Below, piece after piece: positions 17,009 to 26,171 of a stretch of 35,521 nucleotides of DNA. The translations under genes were made by a program, and so were the position numbers. Position 1 is the stretch's first letter; each line of letters starts with the position of its first letter. The notes under the pieces are model-generated. The model worked only from the letters and a program-made list of their open reading frames with translations, had not been told where the DNA came from and made no database searches. The DNA is from a virus: IMG/VR virus record IMGVR_UViG_3300009285_006890, positions 1 to 35,521 of that record, one strand, 5' to 3'.

Positions 17009-18529
17009 ATGGCATGGTGGAAGAAGTTAGCTAGCGCAACGGGAACAGGGCTCACCGCCTTCAGCCAAGGATACGCGCAAGGGCAGCAGCTCGGTGTGCA
17101 GCAGGAGGCTAATCTACGAGCACGGGAGGCGTCGGATAGGGATAAGGCCGAGTCCGTCGTCGGAGAGTTGCGTCGAGCGGTGGAGGTCGCGGGATATAGC
17201 CCTGAGGCTATCCAGCAAGTGGAGGATAGCATGGCTCTAACCCTTCAGAACGTTCCGAAGAGTCAGCAGGACTACGTTCGGCAACAAGTCGCCTCCATGC
17301 GGACAGGGGTGACAAGTCGGGTCTCTGGACAGATTACTGGAGCGGCAGCCGCCGTCGGTGCTATCAAGCCTGGAGATATGTCTCCAGAGGGTTTGCAACA
17401 GTTCACCGCCTCCAAAAGGCAGGCCTTGGAAACGGGCCGCGGCGTCTCTGGGCTGTATGGACAGGGAGCTCCAGGTGCTCAAAGTCTTCAGACGGCTTTA
17501 GCGGCTGGAGAACAGGAGCTCACAGCCGCTCAGGAGGCCTTGCAGCTTCTCGCCCTCGATCCTCTAACCGCCACGTTGGAGCAGCGCACGGCTGGGGAGA
17601 ATAGGTTGAGAGAGCTTGGAACACAGTGGGGTATGAACCCTGCCCTGCTGGAGGCATCGTTGAGGAGAGTGAGGGATCAGGAGAGGCGCAAGGCTGTAGA
17701 GCTTTTCACGAATGTCATAGCGCCGATGGCGCAGGACTCCACCTTCTTGTACGACACGGCCGCAAAGCTCGGTGTGTTGCAGGATACCTTCGCGTTCCGT
17801 GTGGCAGATGCAAGGGCTAGGGAGCTTTCGTACCGAGAAGATACGACTCTGAATGATGTAGAGAGGGAGGTCCGAGCGAACTCCAGAATGCTTTTAGAGC
17901 AGGCAATGTCGGCCGCGAGGATGGGGGACATGGAGGGAGCGAAGGACTTCGGAGCGAAGGCGGTGGAGACCGCTATGGGACCGAATGGAGATCCTTCACT
18001 AGCGGTACAGTATCAGGCGATTCTGCCGAAGCTGCTTTCTCTATCTTTCGGCACTAATAGACGAGAGTGGGAGGAGCATCTAAACAGTGTGCAGGTGGGA
18101 AGGGACGAGCTGCTCTCTATAGCTAGCTCCTGGGGAATGGATGTATCCTCATATAACAATGACCCGGATTTACGCATCCCGCAGGAGCTCCGCTCCGATA
18201 TTCTCAAGGCACGCTTTGGGAGCGAGGGGGAGGAGAAACAGACAGACGCGGATGTTCTAGCAGAGTGGACGAAGAGGATTCTCGGGGCTGCCAAGCAAGG
18301 GAGGGCGTTCCTTAAAACGGAGATAAAGGCACTGGCGGATCTTCCTTTCGAGTCTAGGGAACTTGTCTTTCAAAGCCTTCGGGAGCTCGGATGGGAGCTG
18401 GATGTGGACAACGGAATCCTGCAGCCCCTCTCCGGTCCAGGGCCTCAGCCGTCTCGCACCGGCGTTGACATGAGCACTCTGCTCGGTGCTCCTCAAACGT
18501 CTCTCATGGGAGCAGCCCCCGCGCGATAA
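17009..18529 (+). CDS. Probable internal virion protein
   Basis: A 506-residue protein with AAGGTGG seven bases before the ATG, inside the hairpin element. The start MAWWKKLASATGTGLTAFSQGYAQGQQLGVQQEANLRAREA looks like a short amphipathic or weakly hydrophobic helix followed by a long Gln/Ala-rich helix. Most of the protein is predicted helical and charged, with no cysteine and no enzyme motif I can identify. The C-terminal 40 residues are Pro/Gly/Ser-rich. Its position between two very large helical proteins suggests the middle member of a set of internal, DNA-ejection-type virion proteins (inference). Confidence 0.55.
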   Translation: MAWWKKLASATGTGLTAFSQGYAQGQQLGVQQEANLRAREASDRDKAESVVGELRRAVEVAGYSPEAIQQVEDSMALTLQNVPKSQQDYVRQQVASMRTGVTSRVSGQITGAAAAVGAIKPGDMSPEGLQQFTASKRQALETGRGVSGLYGQGAPGAQSLQTALAAGEQELTAAQEALQLLALDPLTATLEQRTAGENRLRELGTQWGMNPALLEASLRRVRDQERRKAVELFTNVIAPMAQDSTFLYDTAAKLGVLQDTFAFRVADARARELSYREDTTLNDVEREVRANSRMLLEQAMSAARMGDMEGAKDFGAKAVETAMGPNGDPSLAVQYQAILPKLLSLSFGTNRREWEEHLNSVQVGRDELLSIASSWGMDVSSYNNDPDLRIPQELRSDILKARFGSEGEEKQTDADVLAEWTKRILGAAKQGRAFLKTEIKALADLPFESRELVFQSLRELGWELDVDNGILQPLSGPGPQPSRTGVDMSTLLGAPQTSLMGAAPAR

Positions 18530-18538
18530 AGGAGAGAA

Positions 18539-21490
18539 ATGACTACATTCACAGATCCCTTCGATGCTCTCCGTCAGGCGCTCCAGCACCCGAGGGTGCC
18601 AACGTCAGGCTCCTTCCTGGATCAGCTCCTTGCGTTGCAGCCTGATACAAGGAACCTCCGTCCACAGCAGAGGGCTGCAGAGCGTGGAGCGAAGACCGAG
18701 ACCCGCAGATTGGAGAGGGCGTTCTATCGGATGGGGAAAGGGGAGGAGTGGGAGAACTATGCGAAAAGCGGTGGGAAGAACACGGGGGTGTTTGGGAGGC
18801 TTGATTACTCCTTGGAGGATGTGGTCACTCCCGTGTTCGACCTTCTCTCCGTCGGGCAGTACACGGCGGCCGGTGCTGTTCAGGAGATGCTTCGCACGGG
18901 CAGCGCTTGGGAGGGCCTGCGTCAGGCTGGGATTGAGTTCCTCAACTCACTCCCTGGAGTTGAGATGGAGGAGGCTCGGAAACCCAGCTACCGAGACATT
19001 TTTAAGGACTATGGACGAAGCAACTGGATGACGTGGACCGCCGGCACGGTCTTGGACATCTTAGCCGACCCTATCAATATTGTGCCTGGGATGGCGATTG
19101 CTGGGGGTATGAGGAAAGCCGGAGCCGCAGGCCTCAAGGCCTCCGGCCCCCTTGGGAAGTCGTTTGCGAGGAAGTTCCTTGCTATGCACGCGGTAAAGAC
19201 GGATGCTCCAGCGTTTATGAAACACTTCAGAAAGTTTGCCGCGCGGCAAGAGAACGCTCCGTTTGAGGTCGAGAACGCCATGGACACTTTGGTGGGAACG
19301 CTCAAGCCGAATGAGTTATACATCCTTGGCGCGTTTCAGGACTCCGCGAATCTGCAGAAGTATCTAGATGACGCTGTCTCTGCTGGAATGATAGAGGCAG
19401 AACGCATCCCTGCACTATGGGATACGAGCGATGAGTTGTGGAGGGTCGCTCGTAAGCAGTGGGCGGAACTCCAGGACCACGGCTTGGTCGTGCCTTCGGT
19501 GGATAGACTCTTCTACACCTTCCATACAGGAGCAACTCTTGGATCGAGACAGTGGAGAGCGCAGAGGAAGTTTCTGGAGAAGAACTTTCCGCACCTCGCG
19601 GAGCGGATGGAGGAGTTTCCTATGAAAGGAGTGGGGAGCGTGGGGGAGGCTTTGAATCCGGGAGTGATGCCCGCCTTGATGGAGAGAACGTACGACACGT
19701 TGTGGGACCGTGTTATGGCCATGACGAAGGGGGATCTCGGCAGGACAACGGAGCTGAATATCAGAGGCATTGTGACGAAACGCTCCGTAATGCAGGAGAG
19801 GTGGTTAGCGTATAGAGAGTTGGAAGAGGGGGTGATGTCGGATAAGAACATCGCCGTGGCTGTGGGAGCCGATATGCTTGGGGGTTCGGAGAAAGCCTGG
19901 CTCTCTCTAATTCAGGATCCTGTGAAGTGGGGTCGTCTCAAGAGCGATCTGCTGAAAAAGTGGGAACCGGAGGGATACACGATTTGGGAGGTGCTGGACA
20001 ACACAGAGGTTGGATCTGTGGTGCGCGGGGCGTATAGGGTGCCTCAAGTGGTGGCGGATGTCCTTGGTAGAGCGGACAAGGCATTTCGCGGACACGATGA
20101 GGTGTCGGGGTTCCTCCAGACCTTTTCGGAACTGACGAACATTTGGAAGGGGTGGGCAACTGTCGGTACCGCGTACAATATGCGGAATATGATCTCCTCC
20201 GCAATCACCTCCTGGATACATGGTGTCGGTTCCAGTTACAAGATGGGGGACATTCTGAAGGGGGGTTTTCCCTTTCCCGGGAAGGGCTTCTCCTTGAAGT
20301 ATCTCCAGGGCTTCAAAGTGCAGATGCACGCGTTGAGAGCCGGAAGGATGCCACCAAAAGCGAAGGCAGCAACGGAAGCAATCATGCGGAAGTTGGGGAT
20401 TGAGGATTGGGACTCCATCCCTTTGCCTAAGGTTCTGGATGATAAGGGGAAGCTCGTAAGCAGCTGGGATGAGATGGCGCGTCTGGGGGAGGACTGGGGC
20501 GTTCCGCAGACTGCTTCCAGAGTGTACGACTTGCCTGTCGACGTGGAGAAGAAGATATGGGAGGATCTAGACCTCACTGTACCAATGGGTGCCTCGGGTA
20601 ATCTCAAGCTCTTGAGTGAGCTCTCTGGTCAGGGGATGGGATCGTCGTTCGCTGATAAGATGAGACGAATTGTGGGGAACGAGAATCCTCTCCTAAAGAT
20701 CAACCGTGCGTGGGCGCAGATGATCGAGAATCAGGCACGCTGGGCCACGTGGTTCGACGCGGCGGAGAAGGGAATGTCGCCATACGAGGCGGCGGAGTTC
20801 GTCAAGACGGTGCATTTTGACTATAGATTCCTGACGGACTTTGAGAAGCGATTCATGCGGAACTTGCTTCCTTTCTATGCGTGGCAGAGATTCAACCTAC
20901 CTAGACAGATCATGGCGATGGTGGAGAATCCCGGGAGGTACGCGAAGATACCGAAGCTCAAGGCCGCGTTGGAGAGCATCGCACCGGAGGGATGGGAGGA
21001 GATTCCGACACCGGACTACTTTGACGAGGTCCAAGCGATGCAAACAGGGGCGTTGATACGCGATCGGCCTCTCTTCATGCAACTCGATCTACCTCACATG
21101 GATTTGAATAGGCTCGGTGCGAGGGATCTCATGTCCTCTATGCACCCTCTCGTAGGCGCCACGCAGTTCATGCCGCGCGCTGGATATAGCTACTTCAAGG
21201 AAGCACCAATCGAGAACTTCCCTGGAGAGCGCAGTGAGGGGCTGTCCTTCATATCTAAGCGCACAGAGGCGAAGGTGGAAGCAGCCGTGCCCTTTCTGGG
21301 TAAGTTCACTCGAGGAGCGAAGGCGTACAAGCGGGGAGAACTGCCGGAGTATCTCGCGAGCGAGCTTGCCGGGATTAAGTTCCGTGCGCTGGATGTGCGA
21401 AGGATTATGAGGGCAAGGACGCTTCAGCGAAGGTCGTTGGCAAGAGAGTTCAGGAAGAGGCTGGAGCAGGAGTCGGGGGTTGGGTTGTAG
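18539..21490 (+). CDS. Large internal virion protein
   Basis: A 983-residue protein with AAGGAG before the ATG. The N-terminus is charged. Hydrophobic, glycine-rich stretches occur near residues 160-200 (TAGTVLDILADPINIVPGMAIAGG) and 535-570 (AYNMRNMISSAITSWIHGVGSS). The block VHFDYRFLTDFEKRFMRNLLPFYAWQRFNLPRQ (about 759-791) is a pattern I associate with large phage virion proteins encoded at the end of structural modules, as is 'FMPRAGYSYF' later. The two hydrophobic regions may insert in the host envelope during genome delivery (inference). No catalytic motif seen. It is the last gene of the plus-strand unit and is followed by a strong terminator. Confidence 0.6.
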   Translation: MTTFTDPFDALRQALQHPRVPTSGSFLDQLLALQPDTRNLRPQQRAAERGAKTETRRLERAFYRMGKGEEWENYAKSGGKNTGVFGRLDYSLEDVVTPVFDLLSVGQYTAAGAVQEMLRTGSAWEGLRQAGIEFLNSLPGVEMEEARKPSYRDIFKDYGRSNWMTWTAGTVLDILADPINIVPGMAIAGGMRKAGAAGLKASGPLGKSFARKFLAMHAVKTDAPAFMKHFRKFAARQENAPFEVENAMDTLVGTLKPNELYILGAFQDSANLQKYLDDAVSAGMIEAERIPALWDTSDELWRVARKQWAELQDHGLVVPSVDRLFYTFHTGATLGSRQWRAQRKFLEKNFPHLAERMEEFPMKGVGSVGEALNPGVMPALMERTYDTLWDRVMAMTKGDLGRTTELNIRGIVTKRSVMQERWLAYRELEEGVMSDKNIAVAVGADMLGGSEKAWLSLIQDPVKWGRLKSDLLKKWEPEGYTIWEVLDNTEVGSVVRGAYRVPQVVADVLGRADKAFRGHDEVSGFLQTFSELTNIWKGWATVGTAYNMRNMISSAITSWIHGVGSSYKMGDILKGGFPFPGKGFSLKYLQGFKVQMHALRAGRMPPKAKAATEAIMRKLGIEDWDSIPLPKVLDDKGKLVSSWDEMARLGEDWGVPQTASRVYDLPVDVEKKIWEDLDLTVPMGASGNLKLLSELSGQGMGSSFADKMRRIVGNENPLLKINRAWAQMIENQARWATWFDAAEKGMSPYEAAEFVKTVHFDYRFLTDFEKRFMRNLLPFYAWQRFNLPRQIMAMVENPGRYAKIPKLKAALESIAPEGWEEIPTPDYFDEVQAMQTGALIRDRPLFMQLDLPHMDLNRLGARDLMSSMHPLVGATQFMPRAGYSYFKEAPIENFPGERSEGLSFISKRTEAKVEAAVPFLGKFTRGAKAYKRGELPEYLASELAGIKFRALDVRRIMRARTLQRRSLAREFRKRLEQESGVGL

Positions 21491-21495
21491 ATTCT

Positions 21496-21541
21496 GGAAC
21501 AGCCCCTCGGGGGATAATTTCTCCCGAGGGGCGTTCCTTTT
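21496..21541 (+). terminator. Rho-independent terminator ending the late operon (hairpin family member)
   Basis: Left arm GGAAC-A-GCCCCTCGGG (21496-21511) pairs with CCCGAGGGGC-GTTCC (21523-21537), 15 pairs with one bulged A. The loop is GGATAATTTCT, followed by TTTT (21538-21541). It lies six bases after the last plus-strand gene and just before the end of the converging minus-strand gene, so the hairpin may also serve the other strand, although no T-run follows there. The loop-proximal part is the same GGGATAATTTCTCC core found at the six other sites. Confidence 0.9.
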
Positions 21542-21544
21542 GTT

Positions 21545-21706
21545 CTAGTCGAGAGTCGTTTGCGCCGTGTCCATCCTCTCACGCAGAATATCCACTTCCT
21601 CGGCGATTAGCAGGAGGATCTTGCGTAGATTATGGGGAGCGGCTTCACTCCTTTGGCGATCTATCTCGTTGTCTACTCTGTCTTTCAAGGACTCGAGCCT
21701 GTTCAT
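21545..21706 (-). CDS. Small hypothetical protein
   Basis: A 53-residue protein; the ATG at 21706 overlaps the endolysin stop (ATGA), while a longer in-frame extension to 21763 would sit inside the endolysin gene. It is mostly one charged amphipathic helix (NRLESLKDRVDNEI…NLRKILLLIAEEVDILRERM), likely coiled coil. It is the last gene of the leftward unit and ends against the convergent terminator. Possible lysis accessory because of its neighbour. Function unknown. Confidence 0.55.
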   Translation of the reverse strand: MNRLESLKDRVDNEIDRQRSEAAPHNLRKILLLIAEEVDILRERMDTAQTTLD

Positions 21707-22248
21707 CCCAACGCTCCTACGTCCTTGAGGATCTGCTCTATCATATCCGCGTGCCCTGCCCACTGCTTCATGGGACTAGACGCTGTATAAAGCTGCACAT
21801 GCGGCATCTCTCGAAACGATACCCACTCTCCTGCCCACGTCAGTCCTACGTGCTTTGCCGCGGAGCCGTACACCTTCCACGCCGGATCATCCCCATCCCA
21901 TACAGCTTTGCCCAGCCGCACCAGAACGCAGTCGGCAGCCATCGCGTATTGATGCCAGCTCTCTCCTGGCCCAGCCTTCGTAACGTGCCTCCCAAGGGCT
22001 CCCGGCTGCGGTCCCACATCTAGAAGGATCTGAGCGAGGAAACCGAAACCTCTATCTCTCAAAGACTGTACCCGCTTTTCTATCTCCTTCAATGCTCTCG
22101 ACTGCCGGAAGAGCTTCGCCTGCTCGCTGCACAAGCGGATACCGCAGTAGGGCAAGATAGTCACTCCATCCTCCAAGCAGATACGAACGAGCTCTCGCGT
22201 CTTGAGCCGGAACTCGGAGTGAAGGGGGGCGAGTATGTCGTTAGGCAT
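21703..22248 (-). CDS. M15-family peptidase, probable endolysin (L-Ala-D-Glu / D-Ala-D-Ala type)
   Basis: A 181-residue protein; the ATG at 22248 has AGGAGG eight bases upstream and is preferred to an in-frame start at 22296 inside the upstream gene. SWHQYAMAADCVL (97-109) is the M15 zinc motif SxHxxxxAxD (His99, Asp106), and FREMPHVQL (145-153) supplies the second half (Glu147, His150). ILPYCGIRLCSEQAKLFRQS is the usual substrate-side region before the motif. No signal peptide is seen, so export would need a holin. It would cut cell-wall peptide at host lysis. It is unusual in sitting with replication genes on the opposite strand to the virion genes. Confidence 0.85.
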   Translation of the reverse strand: MPNDILAPLHSEFRLKTRELVRICLEDGVTILPYCGIRLCSEQAKLFRQSRALKEIEKRVQSLRDRGFGFLAQILLDVGPQPGALGRHVTKAGPGESWHQYAMAADCVLVRLGKAVWDGDDPAWKVYGSAAKHVGLTWAGEWVSFREMPHVQLYTASSPMKQWAGHADMIEQILKDVGALG

Positions 22249-23413
22249 TTGGAACCTCCTCTTTAGTATATCGAATCGTGCGAGCCACCGCGTCATGCTG
22301 TACGTGCCCCATCTGTGCTAAGCTACTAATAGCCTCCCCAAACTGTGTATATCCAGCGTCGTTGCTGAACATGGAGGCGAGTTCTCGAATAGGCATCTGT
22401 TTCCGTTGCGCTAGAACACGGGAGATACGGAGCTGCAGACCCGCCAAGGGGTTCTGACCCACTCCCGCAAACACGCTAGGCATTTTCCTCTCCGCGAGGG
22501 ACAGAACCGAGATGGCCCTTTGCATGTCCGTTGATGTGATGATCCTCTCGCTCGTGCGCGCGGCGCTGAAGATAGTGCTCATTTTGAATAGATGCGTTGG
22601 ACGACGTTGGATGTAGTAGTCCAAACGGGGCTCTGGAAAGAGTTGTCTGCCTTCTCCTTCTTTTCTCCACTCCGCGTACATATCTCGCGCGTCTGGTTCC
22701 ATGTGGAAGGGGCCGTAGATCCCGTGGATCTCTCCAAGGTCCAGTTGGAGATCCTCCTCCATCTCCTCATCAAGAGTGGGCTCTATAATCATTCGCTCTT
22801 TATCCTCCTCATACACAAACACAACGCGGCTTGTAAAGCCCGAGCCAACCGCTCCTTCCGGCAAAGCTGCTTGAAGTTGGCTTGGAGTCGTAGCCCCGAA
22901 AAGATTCACCCATACGTTCGGAACTTCCTCCTTTCCTCTCGCATACGTGTCGTACTTAAAGCGATCTGTGCAGTCGTACCAGTCACAAAGAGCTGAAAGA
23001 AGCTCTCTAGACTCATACCCGAGAAACACCGTCAGCTCCGTACTGACGATGTTCATAGAGGCGTGCATAACCATTTTGCCATCTGGGCCTTGTCCTGTTT
23101 CGATCTGTTCCTTCAAAGATCCCACGAGCTTTTGCCAGCTCGAGGCGTTCGCTGATGTGTATATGCCGAGCTTGTTCAGGAGGTCACGTCCTGGGCGCAT
23201 TGCCGAGCCTTTGCGGCTTGCTGGAGGGCCGACTAACACGATATACATATTAGGGTAGAACGTCTCGCTACCCCAACGAAGGAAGCACTTCCTCTGCAAG
23301 ACAGCCGCCACCGTCGAGAGTGCAGTCCACCTTCTGAAACTCTCTCTCGGTTCCGTGTTCTGTGTGTATCGTACGAAGGCCTCAATCCAATCATCTCCCG
23401 TGCGTCTCGACAT
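22241..23413 (-). CDS. DUF3987-like ATPase, putative replicative helicase/primase-helicase
   Basis: A 390-residue protein starting at ATG 23413, 23 bases inside the polymerase gene, with GGAGGAG upstream. VLVGPPASRKGSAM (59-72) is a P-loop variant with Lys68 followed by Gly-Ser rather than the usual Gly-Lys-Ser order. NLFGATTPSQLQAALPEGAVGSGFTSRVVFVYEE (about 174-207) matches the 'l.GatqP..l' and 'GF..R' sensor/arginine-finger region of DUF3987-type phage and plasmid proteins, which often stand in for the replicative helicase. The C-terminal 100 residues look like a winged-helix (RISRVLAQRKQMPIRELASMF). Next to a PolA gene, a replisome ATPase is the best reading. Confidence 0.7.
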   Translation of the reverse strand: MSRRTGDDWIEAFVRYTQNTEPRESFRRWTALSTVAAVLQRKCFLRWGSETFYPNMYIVLVGPPASRKGSAMRPGRDLLNKLGIYTSANASSWQKLVGSLKEQIETGQGPDGKMVMHASMNIVSTELTVFLGYESRELLSALCDWYDCTDRFKYDTYARGKEEVPNVWVNLFGATTPSQLQAALPEGAVGSGFTSRVVFVYEEDKERMIIEPTLDEEMEEDLQLDLGEIHGIYGPFHMEPDARDMYAEWRKEGEGRQLFPEPRLDYYIQRRPTHLFKMSTIFSAARTSERIITSTDMQRAISVLSLAERKMPSVFAGVGQNPLAGLQLRISRVLAQRKQMPIRELASMFSNDAGYTQFGEAISSLAQMGHVQHDAVARTIRYTKEEVPNA

Positions 23414-25802
23414 AGCGTCGAAGCTCCTCCGATAGATGATCTGGATTAGCGAAGTCGGTCTTATTCCATTTCCATTTCAGCATCGCGCGCTCGTCTAGCG
23501 TGAATCCGATCTTGGTATCTACAGGGATGCTGAATCGGTGACCCTTGATTGTAAGAGGAGCCTCAAGACGGGTTTTCACGAGGATTATGACGTGGACGAT
23601 TCGGTCATAGCCCGCGCTTAAAGGCATCCAATACCAAAGGCTGTCATGCACCGTATTAGAAAACTGCGCTTCTGGGAAGAGATCCTGACGATAGTATAAG
23701 TACTTTACTCCATCCTCGTTCATCTTCGTCGCGACGGTGGATTGAGGTTTGTAGTCGTATGCCTTCTGATAGAGCTGCGGACCCTCTGGGTCTAGAAAGC
23801 GTCGCGCCCTGCCGTAGCAGTTTGTCAAAATACGGTTATTTCTGGCTAGCTCCTCTCTAATGGACGCGTGCCATTCACGCACTCCAGGATATACCTGATG
23901 ATACCGCTCGTACACATACGTACCGTGCCGCCACTCTAGACTGTAGTGAAGAATGAAGTTCTGCACGCCGAGACCGAAGTTCAGCCCATGATTCGCAACC
24001 TTTCCATCCTGACGGATCTCCTCTGTGCATTTATCTAAAGCCACGTTATGAATCAGGCATCCGGTGAGGCTGTGAATGTCCACGCCAGCCTCCAGTGCCT
24101 CCATCATTCTCGGATCACACGCCTCATACGCGACGATTCGATTCTCCGCCTGGGCTAGATCCTGAGATATGTAGATGCCTTCAGGATCCGCCAGCATAGC
24201 TCGGAGGGTGTCAGAGGGCTGATTCTGGAGATTAGCCCCAGTCCCCCAAATAGTCTTGGAGCTGGAGATCCGTGCCTGCACGGTGCCGACGGGATTGTAG
24301 GAACAGCGAAGGCGGCCATCCTCGTCTACCTTCATTTCGTAGTACGTGGAGAGCATCTTCTGTTCTTTACGAATCATCGTAAGGATCTGGGCCTCACGCA
24401 CCCCATGCGCTGCCATGCGCTCGAGGGCCTTGTCATCTACGGAGGGGCTGCTGTATCCCCCCTTCCTCCATCTCGTGTATGGCTTTATGCCCTTCTCTGT
24501 GTAGAAGTACGCGACGAGCTGCTTGTTGGAGTTGAAGTTCAGCTCCGGGCCGACGATGGCTCGGAGATCCCCCTCCATCTGCACGATGCGCTCGCGGCAG
24601 CTTGCAGCCGCCGCCCGCAGATACTCCCGATCCATCAAGATCCCGCGATCGCTGGCGTAGACAAGCGGGTGAATCAAGGCGCTTTGTTTTAGGTACGTGT
24701 CCCAGTTCCCCGCCTTGATAAGTTCTGCCTTCTGTTGAGGGAATATCTCTAGCAGGACGGCAGAGTCCATCGCGTTGTAGCGACGGAAGAGCTCCTCGGA
24801 GGCAAAGGGATTCTTTCTCCACTCCTTCCCATCCGCTTTGTAGTACGGCTCTCCACCGCAGTATATGGAGGTGAGGAAGTCCAGACCCTTCGGGAAGTCG
24901 GGAAAGAGAATGGCGGCTGCTATCATCGTATCGTGCACGGGACGGACGTAGATGCCGTAACGTCGAAGCATGAAAGTGCAATCAAAGGAGATGTTCTGCC
25001 CGAGCTTCGTTACACTATCACATTCTAGCACCTTCGCAACGAGGAGCATAATCTCCGTCTCGTCATCCGGATTCCATACGTCCTGCCCTCCGCTGATGAG
25101 AGGGATGCAAAGGACATCGTTTGGGGAGACGGCGAAGGAGATATGGCTTAGATGCAAGCCTCGAGTTTCAATATCGTACGAGATGAGGTGTTGGCGGAGA
25201 CATCGAGATAGAAAGGAGCGGATGTCCTCCAGAGTTGGCGCAAGAATCATATCCCGATGTCGAAGGCGGATCTCTGGGAAGTCGCCTTGCCCCTTCGCCC
25301 GCATGAGATCCCGTGTGATGTAGTATCCAAAGAGGGGGTCTCCCTTGAGCGTCGCGCTAGGATGGATGCTGGGGAGGCACTTTCTCTCGGGAAGGAGCGT
25401 GCTAGGAAGGAGAGAGCCTCTCCACTTCGTGATATTCCCGACAATACCAGTGAGCGCGTATGTACTGATAGCGCCAAGAGGCACGAACACGTTGGCGTCG
25501 CACTTCTCAAGGCGCTCACGGAGCGCCGCAACATGCTCGTCGTACGTGGGAGTAGTCCTGACGTTCTTCGTCCCGAGTTTGATGTACGGATCAAGGTCAT
25601 CGTTCTTCGGGAAGAGTTGAAAGAGGTTCTCCAAACGGCAGGCTTGTCTATTCAGGCCTGCGGCAGCACAGAACCTTGTCAACTGCCGCCCGGCTGGACC
25701 GACGAAGGCACCTCCAGAAGCGTGCTCCTCTGCGCCAGGAGCTTGGCCAATGATGCAGACTTTCGCATCTAAAGGGCCCGCTGTATACGGAGCTTGGATC
25801 AC
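23391..25802 (-). CDS. Fusion of uracil-DNA-glycosylase-like domain, 3'-5' exonuclease and family A DNA polymerase
   Basis: An 803-residue protein with a GTG start overlapping the previous stop. Residues 1-175 resemble family 4/5 UDG: VCIIGQAPGAEE (16-26), GAFVGPAGRQL (31-41), FVPLGAISTYAL (106-117), SIHPSATL (145-152). The Cys-x2-Cys pair expected at the N-terminus of iron-sulphur UDGs is absent. Residues about 200-360 are a DEDD exonuclease: SYDIET (Asp210, Glu212), NISFDCTF (Asp274), YNAMD (Tyr342, Asp346). Residues 380-803 are PolA: ARISSS…NLQNQPS, motif A DLAQAENR (Asp548, Glu553), O-helix Arg597/Lys601/His605/Phe609, motif C VHDS (His719, Asp720). His605 stands where E. coli Pol I has Phe762. 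It is the phage replicative polymerase. Confidence 0.9.
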   Translation of the reverse strand: MIQAPYTAGPLDAKVCIIGQAPGAEEHASGGAFVGPAGRQLTRFCAAAGLNRQACRLENLFQLFPKNDDLDPYIKLGTKNVRTTPTYDEHVAALRERLEKCDANVFVPLGAISTYALTGIVGNITKWRGSLLPSTLLPERKCLPSIHPSATLKGDPLFGYYITRDLMRAKGQGDFPEIRLRHRDMILAPTLEDIRSFLSRCLRQHLISYDIETRGLHLSHISFAVSPNDVLCIPLISGGQDVWNPDDETEIMLLVAKVLECDSVTKLGQNISFDCTFMLRRYGIYVRPVHDTMIAAAILFPDFPKGLDFLTSIYCGGEPYYKADGKEWRKNPFASEELFRRYNAMDSAVLLEIFPQQKAELIKAGNWDTYLKQSALIHPLVYASDRGILMDREYLRAAAASCRERIVQMEGDLRAIVGPELNFNSNKQLVAYFYTEKGIKPYTRWRKGGYSSPSVDDKALERMAAHGVREAQILTMIRKEQKMLSTYYEMKVDEDGRLRCSYNPVGTVQARISSSKTIWGTGANLQNQPSDTLRAMLADPEGIYISQDLAQAENRIVAYEACDPRMMEALEAGVDIHSLTGCLIHNVALDKCTEEIRQDGKVANHGLNFGLGVQNFILHYSLEWRHGTYVYERYHQVYPGVREWHASIREELARNNRILTNCYGRARRFLDPEGPQLYQKAYDYKPQSTVATKMNEDGVKYLYYRQDLFPEAQFSNTVHDSLWYWMPLSAGYDRIVHVIILVKTRLEAPLTIKGHRFSIPVDTKIGFTLDERAMLKWKWNKTDFANPDHLSEELRRYVETHGR

Positions 25803-25984
25803 CGGGAGCTTCGTGCCTTGACTGCCCCCTCCACCACGCAGACGGCAGCCATGAGACGGGTGCGGATGAGCATGTAGAGACGGTTCTCCTTGTCCAGGGC
25901 TCCTCTGAGATCATGCCCAGAGAAGATCACCTGCACAATCATAGCATCCTGGTCATGAGGCCAGATGATCTCGATTTCTTGCAT
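25799..25984 (-). CDS. Small hypothetical protein
   Basis: A 61-residue protein starting at ATG 25984 with GGAAGGG upstream; its TGA overlaps the GTG of the polymerase gene, so the two are translationally coupled. It is mixed alpha/beta (IEIIWPHDQDAMIVQVIFSGHDL then a basic helix LYMLIRTRLMAAVCVVEGA). No Cys cluster or signal. Its tight coupling to the polymerase suggests a replication accessory, but nothing in the sequence names the function. Confidence 0.55.
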   Translation of the reverse strand: MQEIEIIWPHDQDAMIVQVIFSGHDLRGALDKENRLYMLIRTRLMAAVCVVEGAVKARSSR

Positions 25985-25985
25985 C

Positions 25986-26171
25986 TTATCCCTTCCTTTC
26001 TAGCTGTATCTCAAGAACCTTCTCCTCCAAACTCAAGAGCCTCTCGTAAACCATCCTCTTAAACGCGAACAGGCAGTCTATTCCATGCGTCATTGACTCG
26101 AGTTTGCCGGTGTGGCCGCAATCACTGCATAGCCAGAGTAGCGATTCTCCGTCTCTCTTAAGAGTGCTCAT
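25986..26171 (-). CDS. Small protein with a CxxC motif
   Basis: A 61-residue protein; its ATG at 26171 lies 14 bases inside the upstream gene, and its stop lies one base before the next gene's start. LLWLCSDCGHTGKLE (11-25) has a C-x2-C with a nearby His, and a later Cys (DCLFAF), compatible with a small zinc ribbon. The C-terminal half is a charged helix (ERLLSLEEKVLEIQLERKG). Probable nucleic-acid-associated or regulatory protein. Function unknown. Confidence 0.6.
   Translation of the reverse strand: MSTLKRDGESLLWLCSDCGHTGKLESMTHGIDCLFAFKRMVYERLLSLEEKVLEIQLERKG

Noticed and set aside
23391-25802. Diversity-generating or reverse-transcriptase gene near the repeats
   Set aside because: The polymerase has family A motifs and a DEDD exonuclease; no reverse-transcriptase motif (YxDD) is present in the window.
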